A stretch of 64,000 nucleotides of DNA from NCBI GenBank assembly GCA_964653285.1, contig CAZZEX010000007.1, positions 13,241-77,240 on the forward strand, given 5' to 3'. Made by a program: the position numbers and the translations under genes. This document shows positions 9,325 to 17,914 of the stretch, piece after piece (positions within the stretch are counted from its first letter, which is position 1; every line of letters begins with the position of its first letter). Origin of the DNA: CAZZEX01 sp964653285. GTDB taxonomy: Bacteria; Chloroflexota; Anaerolineae; B4-G1. Below the pieces are notes generated by a model. It was given only the letters and a program-made list of their open reading frames with translations. It was not told the DNA's origin and did no database searches.

Positions 9325-9634
9325 TGGGCTTGACCTGAGGTCATGCAACAATAGTCGCTAGTACTCCGCCACACTGATTCTAATAGCCTGTCATTCTGAG
9401 GAGCGAAGCAACGAAGAATCTCGTTCTGGGCAAACAAGCATTTCTCTATGGAGACAATATGCAAACAATGAAATTCTTCGCCTCCGCTGCGCTCCGGCTC
9501 AGCAATGACGGACATATCATTTCTACTGTGGTGGTGCGCTACCCTCGCAAATCATTATACCACTAAAGAGATAGGATGACAACTTCTACCTGCCACACCG
9601 GATATAGGTCAAAGGCTTGAGTGAAGAGCCCAGA
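9325..9634. other. Intergenic region holding an inverted repeat
   Basis: No gene is seen. Most of the space is the imperfect inverted repeat at 9390-9509. The rest is AT-richer DNA likely to hold the minus-strand promoter of the LysM/M23 pair, though no clean -35/-10 stands out. Confidence 0.4.
9390..9509. repeat. Imperfect inverted repeat, MITE-like
   Basis: The left arm begins GTCATTCTGAGGAGCGAAGC (9390) and runs to AAGAATCTC. The right arm, read on the minus strand, begins GTCATTGCTGAGCCGGAGCG and runs to GCGAAGAATTTC (9509-9470). The arms match with a few indels and enclose about 47 bp. There is no coding potential. The words resemble short non-autonomous repeats seen in many bacterial genomes. 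Confidence 0.65.
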
Positions 9635-10243
9635 CTAGCGGCGAGCAGATGCCTCCTGAGCCAGCAGGCGGCAGAGTATAGGGACTGCCGCCTCGACAGC
9701 CCGGGCACGGTGGCTGATACGATTCTTCTCCACCTGCGGCAGTTGGGCCATCGTGCAGCCGTAATCGGGCAGGTAGAAGGCCGGATCATAACCGAAGCCT
9801 CCTCGTCCTGCTGTCTCAAAGGCAATCAGCCCTTCGCATACTCCCTCGGCGCTATAGAGTTCCCCGACGAGCGTGGCAATGACAACCACGCAGCGGAACC
9901 GGGCTGTGCGTTGCCCCCAGGGCACGTCGCGTAATTGCGCTAGCAGCGCCGCTACTCGATCGGCGTCGTGTCCCGGAGCGTAGCGAGCAGAGCGAACACC
10001 AGGAGCACCGTCCAGAGCATCCACCTCAAGCCCCGAATCGTCAGCCAATGTGAGCAGACCAGAGGCACGCGCGTAGGCCAGAGCCTTTTGACGGGCGTTA
10101 TCGGCGTAAGTAGTGCCGTCCTCCGGGACCTCCACCTGTAGGCCGAGTTCAGGCGGGAAACAGAGTCTTGCTTTCAAAGGCGCAAGCAGGAACCGGAACT
10201 CGCGCACTTTACCTAGGTTCTGAGTGGCGATGAGGAGTTTCAT
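9635..10243 (-). CDS. rdgB: XTP/dITP pyrophosphatase, RdgB/HAM1 family
   Basis: This enzyme hydrolyses non-canonical purine triphosphates (dITP, XTP) to monophosphates and so keeps them out of DNA and RNA. The 202 residues carry the family signatures: LLIATQNLGKVREF at the N-terminus, ADDSGLEVDALDGAPGVRSA (metal and substrate site), and GGFGYDPAFYLPDYG near the C-terminus, ending in KNRISHRARAV. The ATG at 10243 puts MKLLIATQN at the terminus as in homologues. An upstream TTG at 10261 would add six residues. Confidence 0.95.
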   Translation of the reverse strand: MKLLIATQNLGKVREFRFLLAPLKARLCFPPELGLQVEVPEDGTTYADNARQKALAYARASGLLTLADDSGLEVDALDGAPGVRSARYAPGHDADRVAALLAQLRDVPWGQRTARFRCVVVIATLVGELYSAEGVCEGLIAFETAGRGGFGYDPAFYLPDYGCTMAQLPQVEKNRISHRARAVEAAVPILCRLLAQEASARR

Positions 10244-10364
10244 AGCAGTGTATTTCTCCAATATAACCTTAGCACAAGTTGGCTATTTGGGCAACTGCTG
10301 GCGACCAGGTGCGGATTTTCCGACCTGCTCCAGACCATTTTATGTATACAAAGGCCAAAAAATC

Positions 10365-10393
10365 TTGACTATAGGAGATGATTGTGTTATAAT
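10365..10393 (+). promoter_or_regulatory. Strong sigma-70-type promoter for the DUF177-sigma factor operon
   Basis: TTGACT (10365-10370), 17-bp spacer, consensus TATAAT (10388-10393). It drives rightward into DUF177 and the primary sigma factor gene, leaving a 5' leader of about 140 nt that contains a hairpin. Confidence 0.8.
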
Positions 10394-10465
10394 ATATACG
10401 CTTTATGAACTGCTGATGGCCTCGCCAGGTCGGGTAACAATTAATAAGGGCGGGCAACTAAGAGT

Positions 10466-10498
10466 CTATCCGAAAAGTCGCTAGCACTTCTCGGATAG
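10466..10498 (+). other. Stem-loop in the leader of the sigma-factor operon
   Basis: CTATCCGAAAAGT and ACTTCTCGGATAG form a 13-bp stem with one mismatch and a 7-nt loop (CGCTAGC). No T-run follows, so it is not an obvious terminator. It lies between the promoter at 10365-10393 and the first start codon. Confidence 0.6.
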
Positions 10499-10537
10499 GT
10501 ACTCAGAAGTGGCCGTGAAGAGCCTCTTGAGCCTGCT

Positions 10538-11038
10538 ATGATTCGTTTCGACGTTTCTGCTCTTACCAAGGCTCGGCTTGGTACGTCGCTTACCCTGAAT
10601 GTGGACACAGGGCCCCAGAGCCTGACCGACCTGAATGTCCGTTTTCTCCACGGAACCGTCCAGGTGGTTCGTGTACAAGGCGGTTTGCTTGTTCGAGGCA
10701 CTGTGGAATCGCAACTGGGGCTAGAGTGTGTCCGCTGTTTAGAACCCTTCGTTCTCCCTATCACCCTAGAGCTGGAAGAGACGTTTCGGCTACCGGGAGC
10801 AGGCCCGAGGCCAGATGTATCCTATGCAGTGGGCAATGACGGCTGGCTTGACCTAGCTCCCCTGCTGCGTGAGCAAGCGTGGGTAGCCATCCCAATGAAA
10901 CCCCTCTGTAGCCCCGATTGTAAAGGATTATGTCCACAATGTGGCACAAATCTCAACCTCGAATCGTGTACGTGTGAGAGCATGAGGCTTGATCAGCGGC
11001 TGGCATTGCTAAAAGACCTGTTGCAGCCGAGAGAATGA
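10538..11038 (+). CDS. DUF177 (YceD-family) protein
   Basis: The 166-residue product matches DUF177, a family linked to ribosome and 23S rRNA metabolism and often encoded beside rpmF. Diagnostic pieces are ESQLGLECVRCLEPFVLPI and the C-terminal Cys cluster LCSPDCKGLCPQCGTNLN, whose CxxC pairs probably bind metal. No rpmF follows here; the next gene is the primary sigma factor, 13 bp away, so the two are co-transcribed. The start lacks a strong Shine-Dalgarno. The biochemical role is unproven. Confidence 0.85.
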   Translation: MIRFDVSALTKARLGTSLTLNVDTGPQSLTDLNVRFLHGTVQVVRVQGGLLVRGTVESQLGLECVRCLEPFVLPITLELEETFRLPGAGPRPDVSYAVGNDGWLDLAPLLREQAWVAIPMKPLCSPDCKGLCPQCGTNLNLESCTCESMRLDQRLALLKDLLQPRE

Positions 11039-11051
11039 ATTTAGGAGACCT

Positions 11052-12212
11052 ATGGATGTAGTTGGGGAACTGTTGGATAAGGCAGAAATTCAGGGCTACC
11101 TGACTACGGAAGACATTCTGGACTTGTTGCCGGAGGCCGAGGAGATCCTGGATCAACTGGAGGAAATCTTCATCTCGTTGCACGAAGCAGGGATCGAAGT
11201 GTTCAATGACAAGGAAGATGCTGAGGCTGGGGAAGAGCAGGCACTAAGCGTTACGGTCAATGGATACGAGACGAACGATGATGGAAACGGCGATTTGAGT
11301 GGAATCTCCAGTGACGACACAGTGGGTTTGTATCTTAGGGAGATGGCCCGCGTACCCCTTCTAACGATCGAAGAGGAGGTTCGGCTGGCCAAGACCATCG
11401 AAGCAGGACGCAGGGCTCAGGAGATTCTGAGTAACGATGGGTCTGACCCAGCGAAGAGCGAGGAACTCGAGCAACAAGTGGATGAAGGACTGGCCGCGCG
11501 TGATCATCTGATCAAGGCCAACACTCGTCTGGTGGTCAGCATCGCCAAGAAGTACATGGGACGTGGTGTGCCGTTCTTGGACCTGATCCAGGAGGGCAAC
11601 CTGGGTTTGATGAAGGCGGTGGCGAAGTTTGACTACAGCCGTGGGTATCGCTTCAGCACCTACGCCACGTGGTGGATCCGCCAGACGATCACACGGGCGA
11701 TTGCTGACCAGGGACGTACGATCCGTGTGCCAGTTCACATGTCAGATCGCATCCGCAGGCTCTACAACACGGCCCGAGCATTTGAACAAGAGCATGGTCG
11801 CCGACCGACGCCGGAGGAGATAGCGGCTGAGATGGACATAGAGCCGCGCAAGGTGCAATGGATGCTTAGGGTCTCGTGGCGGCCGCTGAGCCTGGAGCGA
11901 CCGGTTGGCGAGGACGAGGAAAGCGAACTAGGAAGTTTTATTGAGGACGAGACGACCCCCATGCCGACGCAGAGCGCCTATCAGCACCTGCTCGGTGAAA
12001 AGGTCGAGGAGATGCTGGCTACGCTGAACCCGCGTGAGGCGCGTATCCTGCGGCTCCGCTTTGGGCTCATCAACGGGCGCAGTTACACGCTTGAGGAAGT
12101 CGGCCAGAAGTTTGGGCTCACGCGGGAGCGCATCCGGCAGATCGAGGGCAAGGCGCTGCGCCGCCTGCGCCATCCCCGCCGTAGCCGCCAGTTGCGGGAC
12201 TATTTGGGCTAG
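11052..12212 (+). CDS. sigA: RNA polymerase primary sigma factor
   Basis: A 386-residue group 1 sigma-70 factor directing core polymerase to housekeeping promoters. Region 1.2 is DTVGLYLREMARVPLL. Region 2 has NTRLVVSIAKKYMGRGVPF, DLIQEGNLGLMKAVAKFDY and GYRFSTYATWWIRQTI, the -10 recognition helix. Region 3 follows IRVPVHMSDRIRRL. Region 4.2 ends YTLEEVGQKFGLTRERIRQI for the -35. An N-terminal region 1.1-like segment is acidic and short. GGAG lies before the ATG. The near-consensus promoters elsewhere in the window fit this factor. A hairpin terminator follows. Confidence 0.97.
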   Translation: MDVVGELLDKAEIQGYLTTEDILDLLPEAEEILDQLEEIFISLHEAGIEVFNDKEDAEAGEEQALSVTVNGYETNDDGNGDLSGISSDDTVGLYLREMARVPLLTIEEEVRLAKTIEAGRRAQEILSNDGSDPAKSEELEQQVDEGLAARDHLIKANTRLVVSIAKKYMGRGVPFLDLIQEGNLGLMKAVAKFDYSRGYRFSTYATWWIRQTITRAIADQGRTIRVPVHMSDRIRRLYNTARAFEQEHGRRPTPEEIAAEMDIEPRKVQWMLRVSWRPLSLERPVGEDEESELGSFIEDETTPMPTQSAYQHLLGEKVEEMLATLNPREARILRLRFGLINGRSYTLEEVGQKFGLTRERIRQIEGKALRRLRHPRRSRQLRDYLG

Positions 12213-12332
12213 TGTAGTGGACGTAGCACTCCATTGTTTCGTTATGATGATGTGCAACCTGCCGTGGCGGGCAGAGGAGGAGGCTCCCTGTCCGCGATAG
12301 GCCATCGCCCCCTTCCGGCCTCACGGCAACAC

Positions 12333-12359
12333 ACCGCCAGCCTCGCTGGCGGTTTTCGT
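12333..12359 (+). terminator. Terminator after the sigma factor gene
   Basis: ACCGCCAGC (12333-12341) pairs with GCTGGCGGT (12345-12353) around a 3-nt loop, followed by TTTCGTTT. It separates sigA from metG. Confidence 0.8.
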
Positions 12360-12410
12360 TTATCGCACCCTGTGTTAAAATATATCTCACGCCCTCAAGG
12401 AGGAACGCCG

Positions 12411-14198
12411 ATGTCCAAACACATTCTCGTCGCTATCGCCTGGCCTTACGCCAGCGCCAAGATCCACGCCGGCAACGTCACCGGTTCCCATCTCCCCGGA
12501 GACATCTGTGCCCGCTACCACCGCCTGGCCAGCGACCATGTGCTGATGGTCTCCGGCTCCGATTCGCACGGCACCCCCATCACTGTGTGTGCCGACCAGG
12601 AGGGCAAGTCCCCTCGCGAGGTCTTCGAACACTTCCATCACGACTTCCTGGAATTGTTCCAGCGCCTGGGCATCAGTTACGACCTTTTTACCCACACCGA
12701 TACGGAGACCCACCATCGCATCTCTCAGGACTTCTTCCTCGCACTGCTGGAGAAAGGCTATCTCTACAAGCAGATCCAGGAACAGATGTACTCGGAGATG
12801 CAGAAGCGCTTCCTGCCTGATCGCTATGTAGAGGGCACCTGCCCGGTGTGCGGATACGAGGCCGCACGGGGCGACCAATGTGACCACTGTAACAAGCTAT
12901 TGGACCCGAAGGACCTGATTAACCCGCGCAGCAAGATTGACGGCAGCACGCCTGTGCTCCGCGAGACAGAGCACTTTTTCCTCGACCTGCCCAAACTGGC
13001 TCGGGCCGGGCTGGCCGAGTGGCTTCAGCAGGGCAAGGAACACTGGCGGCCTAACGTGATCAACTTCGCCCGCCGCTACGTGGGCAAAGGGTTGCAGGGA
13101 AGACCCATCACCCGCGACCTGGAATGGGGCATCCCAGTGCCTGTACCAGGATGGGAGGGCAAATGCCTCTACGTCTGGTTCGAGGCGGTCATCGGTTACT
13201 TCTCCGCCAGCGTCGAATGGGCGCATAACCAGGGCCAGCCGGAGGCGTGGAAGGATTGGTGGTACGACCCGGCGGCCAAAACGCTCTACTTCATCGGCAA
13301 GGATAACATCCCCTTCCACGCCGTCATCTGGCCGGCGGAACTGATGGGGGTGGAGCGGCTCTACGAAGACGACCTGTCCAGGAAACTTAACCTGCCCTAC
13401 GACGTGCCGGCCAACGAGTTCATGAACCTGGAGGGGCGGAAAATCTCTGGCAGCCGCAACTGGGCGGTGTGGATGGACGAGGCGCTCGACCGGTACGATC
13501 CTGACGCGCTGCGCTACTACCTCACCGTGGCGATGCCGGAGACGCGGGATACCGACTGGCTGTGGGATGATTTCGTGCGCCGCAACAACGATGAACTGGT
13601 GGCCACCTGGGGCAACTTGGTCCACCGGGCGCTGACCTTCGCCTACCGGCGCTTCGACGGGCGGGTGCCCACACCGGGGCCGTTGGAGGACATAGACAGC
13701 CAACTGCTGGACCGGGTCGAGGCTGGCTTCGAGACCGTCGGAAATCTGCTGTCCAACTGCAAGTTCCGCGCCGCGCTGAGCGAGGTGATGGCACTGGCGC
13801 GGGATGCGAACCACTACCTGGAGGAGAAAGGCCCCTGGTTCCAGATCAAAGAGAACCGCGAGGCGGCCGGTACAACCATTTACGTCGCGCTCAGGGCCAT
13901 TGATTCGCTGAAGGTCCTCTTGGCCCCCTTCCTGCCCTTCTCGTCTGAGCGGTTGCACCAGTACCTGGGCTACGAGGGGACGCTGTTCGGGCGGTCGTAC
14001 ACGGCCACCTTCGAGGAAAAGAGCCGCGTCCACAAGGCGCTGTGCTACGACGACAGTGGCGCGACGGGCGAGTGGAAGCCCAGCCAACTGCCTCCAGGCC
14101 AACCACTGCGCCAACCCAAGCCGCTGTTCAGGAAACTGGACGAAATCGCGGCTGAGGAAGAGCGTTCCCGCATCGGGGCCGGAAGGCCCACCGCGTAA
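12411..14198 (+). CDS. metG: Methionyl-tRNA synthetase
   Basis: This enzyme charges tRNA-Met using ATP. The 595-residue product has the class I HIGH-type motif in YASAKIHAGN, a zinc module (CPVCGYEAARGDQCDHC, residues about 145-160), the WGIPVP and KCLYVWFEAVIGY segments, and a KMSKS-type loop read as GRKISGSRN. The C-terminal helical anticodon-binding domain ends at FRKLDEI; there is no appended tRNA-binding EMAP-like domain. AAGGAGG lies just before the ATG at 12411. A frame open upstream to 12234 shows no homology. Confidence 0.97.
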   Translation: MSKHILVAIAWPYASAKIHAGNVTGSHLPGDICARYHRLASDHVLMVSGSDSHGTPITVCADQEGKSPREVFEHFHHDFLELFQRLGISYDLFTHTDTETHHRISQDFFLALLEKGYLYKQIQEQMYSEMQKRFLPDRYVEGTCPVCGYEAARGDQCDHCNKLLDPKDLINPRSKIDGSTPVLRETEHFFLDLPKLARAGLAEWLQQGKEHWRPNVINFARRYVGKGLQGRPITRDLEWGIPVPVPGWEGKCLYVWFEAVIGYFSASVEWAHNQGQPEAWKDWWYDPAAKTLYFIGKDNIPFHAVIWPAELMGVERLYEDDLSRKLNLPYDVPANEFMNLEGRKISGSRNWAVWMDEALDRYDPDALRYYLTVAMPETRDTDWLWDDFVRRNNDELVATWGNLVHRALTFAYRRFDGRVPTPGPLEDIDSQLLDRVEAGFETVGNLLSNCKFRAALSEVMALARDANHYLEEKGPWFQIKENREAAGTTIYVALRAIDSLKVLLAPFLPFSSERLHQYLGYEGTLFGRSYTATFEEKSRVHKALCYDDSGATGEWKPSQLPPGQPLRQPKPLFRKLDEIAAEEERSRIGAGRPTA

Positions 14199-14230
14199 AC
14201 CAGCACAAGAACATGGAGAGGAGAAGCGAG

Positions 14231-14911
14231 ATGAACAAGAATTGGTATATCATCGCGATGGTAGTAGCCATGCTGTCACTGACAGCACTGGCCTGTAGCC
14301 TGTGTGGCCTGCTGCCGGGGGGAGGCGGCGAGGACACCCCCCAGCCCCCCGGCTCACCACCTGGAGTGCTGTTTCAGGATGACTTCAACGACCCGGACTC
14401 CGGCTGGGAGGTAGGAGACTACGAGGGCAGCGGTGTAGGCTACGAGAACGGGGCCTATTCCGTCACTTCCCACGGCGATGGCGACACGATGTGGGGTGTG
14501 GCCAATCAATCCTTCGATAACCTCATCATCGAGGTGGATGCCACCCAGGTCTCAGCCCCGGCTAACAACAACAACGATTACGGGGTGGCATGCCGGGAGC
14601 AGGGTGACGGCTCTGGGTACTACCTGCTCATCTCCGGGGATGGTGGATATGCCATCCTCAAGGCCAAAGAGGGGAATTTCGAACCTCTGGTGGACTGGAC
14701 GGAGTCGGACATCATCCGGCCGGGAAATGCTACCAACCACATCCGGGCGACATGCGACGGTTCCACCCTGGCGCTGTTCGTCAACGGCCAGCGTCTGGCG
14801 ACGGCCGAGGACGACACGTTCACCAGCGGGGACATCGCGCTGACCACGACGTCCTACGAGGACGAGCCCACGGAGATCCAATTCGACAATCTGGTGGTGC
14901 GCGAGCCGTAA
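14231..14911 (+). CDS. Secreted lipoprotein with a laminin-G/DUF1080-like beta domain
   Basis: A signal peptide (YIIAMVVAMLSLTALAC) ends at a lipobox Cys at residue 22, so the product is probably a surface lipoprotein. A short Gly/Pro linker leads into one beta-sandwich domain starting VLFQDDFNDPDSGWEVGDY and running to EIQFDNLVVREP. This 'dDFnd..sgW' pattern is typical of concanavalin-like domains that often bind glycans. No catalytic residues can be named. The ATG at 14231 has GGAG upstream. It follows metG by 32 bp. Confidence 0.75.
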   Translation: MNKNWYIIAMVVAMLSLTALACSLCGLLPGGGGEDTPQPPGSPPGVLFQDDFNDPDSGWEVGDYEGSGVGYENGAYSVTSHGDGDTMWGVANQSFDNLIIEVDATQVSAPANNNNDYGVACREQGDGSGYYLLISGDGGYAILKAKEGNFEPLVDWTESDIIRPGNATNHIRATCDGSTLALFVNGQRLATAEDDTFTSGDIALTTTSYEDEPTEIQFDNLVVREP

Positions 14912-15243
14912 CGACGTGACCCTCACCGCAACGATGACCCTCTCTTGATGAGAGGGACACTTTCTTGGGTCTACGTGGAAACGCAGGGGCAATATGCTTA
15001 AAGGGAATATGTCCATCCCCGTCTGTGGGGGCCGAGAGGCGGCCTGTCCTCATAAGTGGGGCACGGGCGGCACGCCCGCTTGGAGCACCCCTCGCATCCA
15101 CGTAGAGCCGCTTCCTCTGCAAAGGTGCGGTTGCCACAGGCAGCCACTTGTGGTATCCTTCGCGTTGGATGCTCGATACCGGATACTTGATGCTCGACTC
15201 CAGCATCCAGCAACCAGTATCCAGCATCAAGAAAGGGGGCAGC
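14912..15243. other. Intergenic region with hairpins and word repeats
   Basis: No gene is seen in these 332 bp. CCCTCTC / GAGAGGG (14938-14956) is a hairpin that may terminate the lipoprotein transcript. GGGCG/CGCCC palindromes lie near 15060-15085. From about 15168 to 15235 the sequence is a chain of near-repeats (gatgctcgatacc, ggatacttgatgctcg, ccagcatccagcaaccag). Confidence 0.5.
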
Positions 15244-16812
15244 ATGGCACGCTTGCATGAGTATCAAGGTAAAATGCTTTTGGCGCAGAAGGGTATCCCT
15301 ATCCCCAGAGGCCAGGCAGCCGGCACACCCGATGAGGCACGCGGGGTCGCGGCCGAGATCGGTGGGCCGGTCGTGGTGAAAATCCAGGCCTGGGTGACTG
15401 GCCGGGCCAGCCTGGGCGGCATACGCTTTGCCGAGACACCCGATGAGGCGGCACAGGCCAGCGCCGACATGCTGGGGATGCAGGTGGGTGGCTTCACTGT
15501 CGAGAAGGTGATGGTGGAAGAGAAACTTTCCATCGAGCGGGAGTTCTACGCTGGCGTCATCGTCAGTGACCGGGAACGGGCACCGGTAATGATGTTCTCC
15601 AGCGTCGGGGGTACCGGCATTGAGGAGATCGCCCGTCAGCACCCGGACAGTGTCGCCAGCGCAGTGGCGGACATTGAGCACGGACTACGGGATTACCAGG
15701 CCCGCAACCTGGTGCGGCACACGGGCATCCACGGACGGTTGCAGCGGAACCTGGCCGCGCTGCTGGTGAAACTATACGATGTGGCCCGCACGTGGGAGGC
15801 CCGCGCGGCTGAGATCAATCCGTTGGTGCTGACGACCGAGGGCAAACTGGTGGCGGCCGACTGCCGCGTCACGGTGGACGACTACGCCGTCTTCCGCCAC
15901 AAAGACTTAGGGATAACCTTCGCCCGCGAGTTGGATCGCCCGCCGACGGAACTGGAGCGCGTCGCTTACGCCGTCGAGGAGGGAGACTACCGGGGTACCT
16001 TCTACTTCATCCAGATGGTCGAGGACTTCCAAAAGGGGGAAGGGATCATCGGCTTTCACGGCGCCGGCGGCGGCGGCTCGATGATGAGTATGGACGCAGT
16101 GATCAACGAAGGGTTCTGCATCGCCAACTTCGTGGATACGTCGGGCAACCCCCCCGCCAGCAAGGTCTACCGGGCCGCGCGCATCATCCTCAGTCAGGGA
16201 CCGATTGACGGCTACTTCGGTTCCGGCTCAGGAGTGGCCAGCCAGGAGCAGTTCCACTCCGCGCGCGGGTTGGTGAAAGCATTTCTAGAGGAGCCATTGA
16301 CAGTGCCGGCCGTCATCCGGCTGGGCGGCAACGCCGAGGACAAGGCGGTGGAGATTCTGGAGCGGATTAACTCTCAGAACGGCGGTCACGTCTCCGCGCC
16401 GGTGGAGGGATACAAGAAGGACGACACCCCTCAGTTCTGCGCGCAGCGGCTTAAGGCCCTGATCGAGAGTTACACGCCGCCGGCCGAAAAACCCCAGGGC
16501 CGCCAGAAGCCGGTCGCGCAGCGGCCCTACACCTTCGAGACGGTGACCGGCGGCACAGTGACCCTCGACCACGCCGTCTGTGCCACCTGCGAGAGCAAGG
16601 TCTGCGTGGAGGAATGCGTGCCGCAGATCCTCACGCTCAACAAGGAGGGCTGCCCGGTGCTGAACATCACGCTGGAGGAGGCGCAGAAAGGACGCTGCAT
16701 CGAGTGCCTGGCCTGCGACGTGGCGTGCTACTTCCGGGGCGCGGGCGGGGGGTACGTGGAGTTGCCGATACCAGGGTTGGAGGAGACCGGTAGGTTGGAG
16801 AGGGAGGAATAG
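15244..16812 (+). CDS. Succinyl-CoA-ligase beta-like subunit fused to a ferredoxin; candidate citryl-CoA synthetase large subunit
   Basis: The first ~400 residues are an ATP-grasp acyl-CoA ligase subunit: LHEYQGKMLLAQKGIPIPRG opens the domain, EINPLVLTTEGKLVAADCR is the metal-binding strand, and IIGFHGAGGGGSMMSMD and FIQMVEDF lie in the CoA-ligase domain. From about residue 440 there is a two-cluster 4Fe-4S ferredoxin domain (CATCESKVCVEEC, then CIECLACDVAC). Ordinary SucC is near 390 residues with no such tail; this one is 522. The alpha-like partner and a short citrate-synthase homologue lie downstream, which suggests ATP-dependent citrate activation rather than plain succinate-CoA ligation. 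The function is inferred. The ATG at 15244 follows AAAGGGGG. Confidence 0.75.
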   Translation: MARLHEYQGKMLLAQKGIPIPRGQAAGTPDEARGVAAEIGGPVVVKIQAWVTGRASLGGIRFAETPDEAAQASADMLGMQVGGFTVEKVMVEEKLSIEREFYAGVIVSDRERAPVMMFSSVGGTGIEEIARQHPDSVASAVADIEHGLRDYQARNLVRHTGIHGRLQRNLAALLVKLYDVARTWEARAAEINPLVLTTEGKLVAADCRVTVDDYAVFRHKDLGITFARELDRPPTELERVAYAVEEGDYRGTFYFIQMVEDFQKGEGIIGFHGAGGGGSMMSMDAVINEGFCIANFVDTSGNPPASKVYRAARIILSQGPIDGYFGSGSGVASQEQFHSARGLVKAFLEEPLTVPAVIRLGGNAEDKAVEILERINSQNGGHVSAPVEGYKKDDTPQFCAQRLKALIESYTPPAEKPQGRQKPVAQRPYTFETVTGGTVTLDHAVCATCESKVCVEECVPQILTLNKEGCPVLNITLEEAQKGRCIECLACDVACYFRGAGGGYVELPIPGLEETGRLEREE

Positions 16813-16814
16813 CG

Positions 16815-17207
16815 ATGAGTCAATGGCAAGAATACAACTTGGAAGAGAAGATCACCAAAATCCTGTCAGATGTCCCAGATTATGCTCCAGATCATCACTT
16901 GGGCCGGCCATTCTTAACGGCTTATCAGATTGCTATTGAGTTTGCTCACCGTTACCCAGAAGATTTTGCCCGGCTGGGCTTTCCAGTCGGTGGGATTGGT
17001 ATCGGTCAGAGGAGCAGTCTGGCCCAGTATTTGGCCAAGCGACTGTCCGATGGGATTAAGGCTAGACGTATTACCCACATCGAGGGTGGCTTTTTGTCCA
17101 ACCAGCATCTCAACGACATCTACTTTGACAATGATGGAGAGAGCATTCGCTCATCACTGACCGGCACCCAGTTCACGCTTTCTATGTTCCGTTTGCGTGA
17201 TGCATAG
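16815..17207 (+). CDS. Hypothetical protein between the ligase subunits
   Basis: A 130-residue product of no recognised family. It is rich in charged and aromatic residues, has no signal or membrane segment, and contains GRPFLTAYQIAIEFAHRYP and RSSLAQYLAKRL, which look helical. GGAGG lies before the ATG, two bases after the ligase stop. It overlaps the start of the broken DUF3800 gene by 11 bp, so the two probably arrived together. Base composition is visibly less GC-rich than the flanking ligase genes. Confidence 0.6.
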   Translation: MSQWQEYNLEEKITKILSDVPDYAPDHHLGRPFLTAYQIAIEFAHRYPEDFARLGFPVGGIGIGQRSSLAQYLAKRLSDGIKARRITHIEGGFLSNQHLNDIYFDNDGESIRSSLTGTQFTLSMFRLRDA

Positions 17208-17746
17208 AAAAAGATGGACTGGCAAAGGGGTACAAGACAACGTGCTGCTGCTGGAGACGATCGGCGAATGGGCCGCATACATCTACATTGACAAAAGCGG
17301 CTCTCTATCCGACCCACGCGATACGATTGTGACACTGGCAGCAATCAAAACGCTGTCACCAAGACCACTGCGTTGGATCATCAAGCGAGTGAAGCGGGAC
17401 GTGCGACGTAAGAAGCCGAAACAAGACACTCTTTCGGAGTTTAAGTTCTACACCACGACGGATAGTGCCCGCGTTGCGGTGTTGGAGGCGCTGGCACGGG
17501 AGCAGGTAGAAGTATATGCACATCGTACATAACATGCTCGACCTGGATGTAGAACTTCGTTATGTAGATAGCGTCAAGAATCCTTACATCCAGTTGGCAG
17601 ATTTTGTGTCTGGGACCATCCGCGCCAAGCACATGGGACGGAATTTGCTGCTATACCAGTTCATCCAACCACGAATGATCAGCGATCAACTGGTAAGATG
17701 GCAGGTGCTGCGAGGCGAGTGGATGGAGGGCAATTGGCGAGCATAA
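17197..17746 (+). pseudogene. Broken DUF3800-domain gene
   Basis: The 5' part (17197-17532) encodes AAYIYIDKSGSLSDPRDTI, matching the DxSG start of DUF3800, and stops after VEVYAHRT. The 3' part, in another frame (17516-17746), encodes PYIQLADFVSGTIRAKHMG, the family's closing acidic motif. Together they make about 185 residues, shorter than the usual DUF3800 length, so there is both a frameshift near 17516-17532 and probably an internal deletion. DUF3800 proteins resemble RNase-H-like nucleases and often travel with mobile DNA. It splits the two ligase subunit genes. Confidence 0.7.
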
Positions 17747-17914
17747 ACAAAGAGCGACAACAGCCGGAGGCGCCTGTTTCGAGACCTTTTTTCAGGGCCC
17801 TCAGCCTCAGGTGGTCAGCCGCGAAGGTAGGCCAGCACTCCCCCGGAGTTACGTTGCCGTTCCAAGTGTATTTTACCACTACCAGACCGACTTGTCAAGC
17901 AGGAGTAACAAGGA

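Noticed and set aside
12897..14114. A 405-codon frame antisense to metG
   Set aside because: It mirrors the third-codon GC bias of metG, has no homology, no ribosome-binding site and no promoter.
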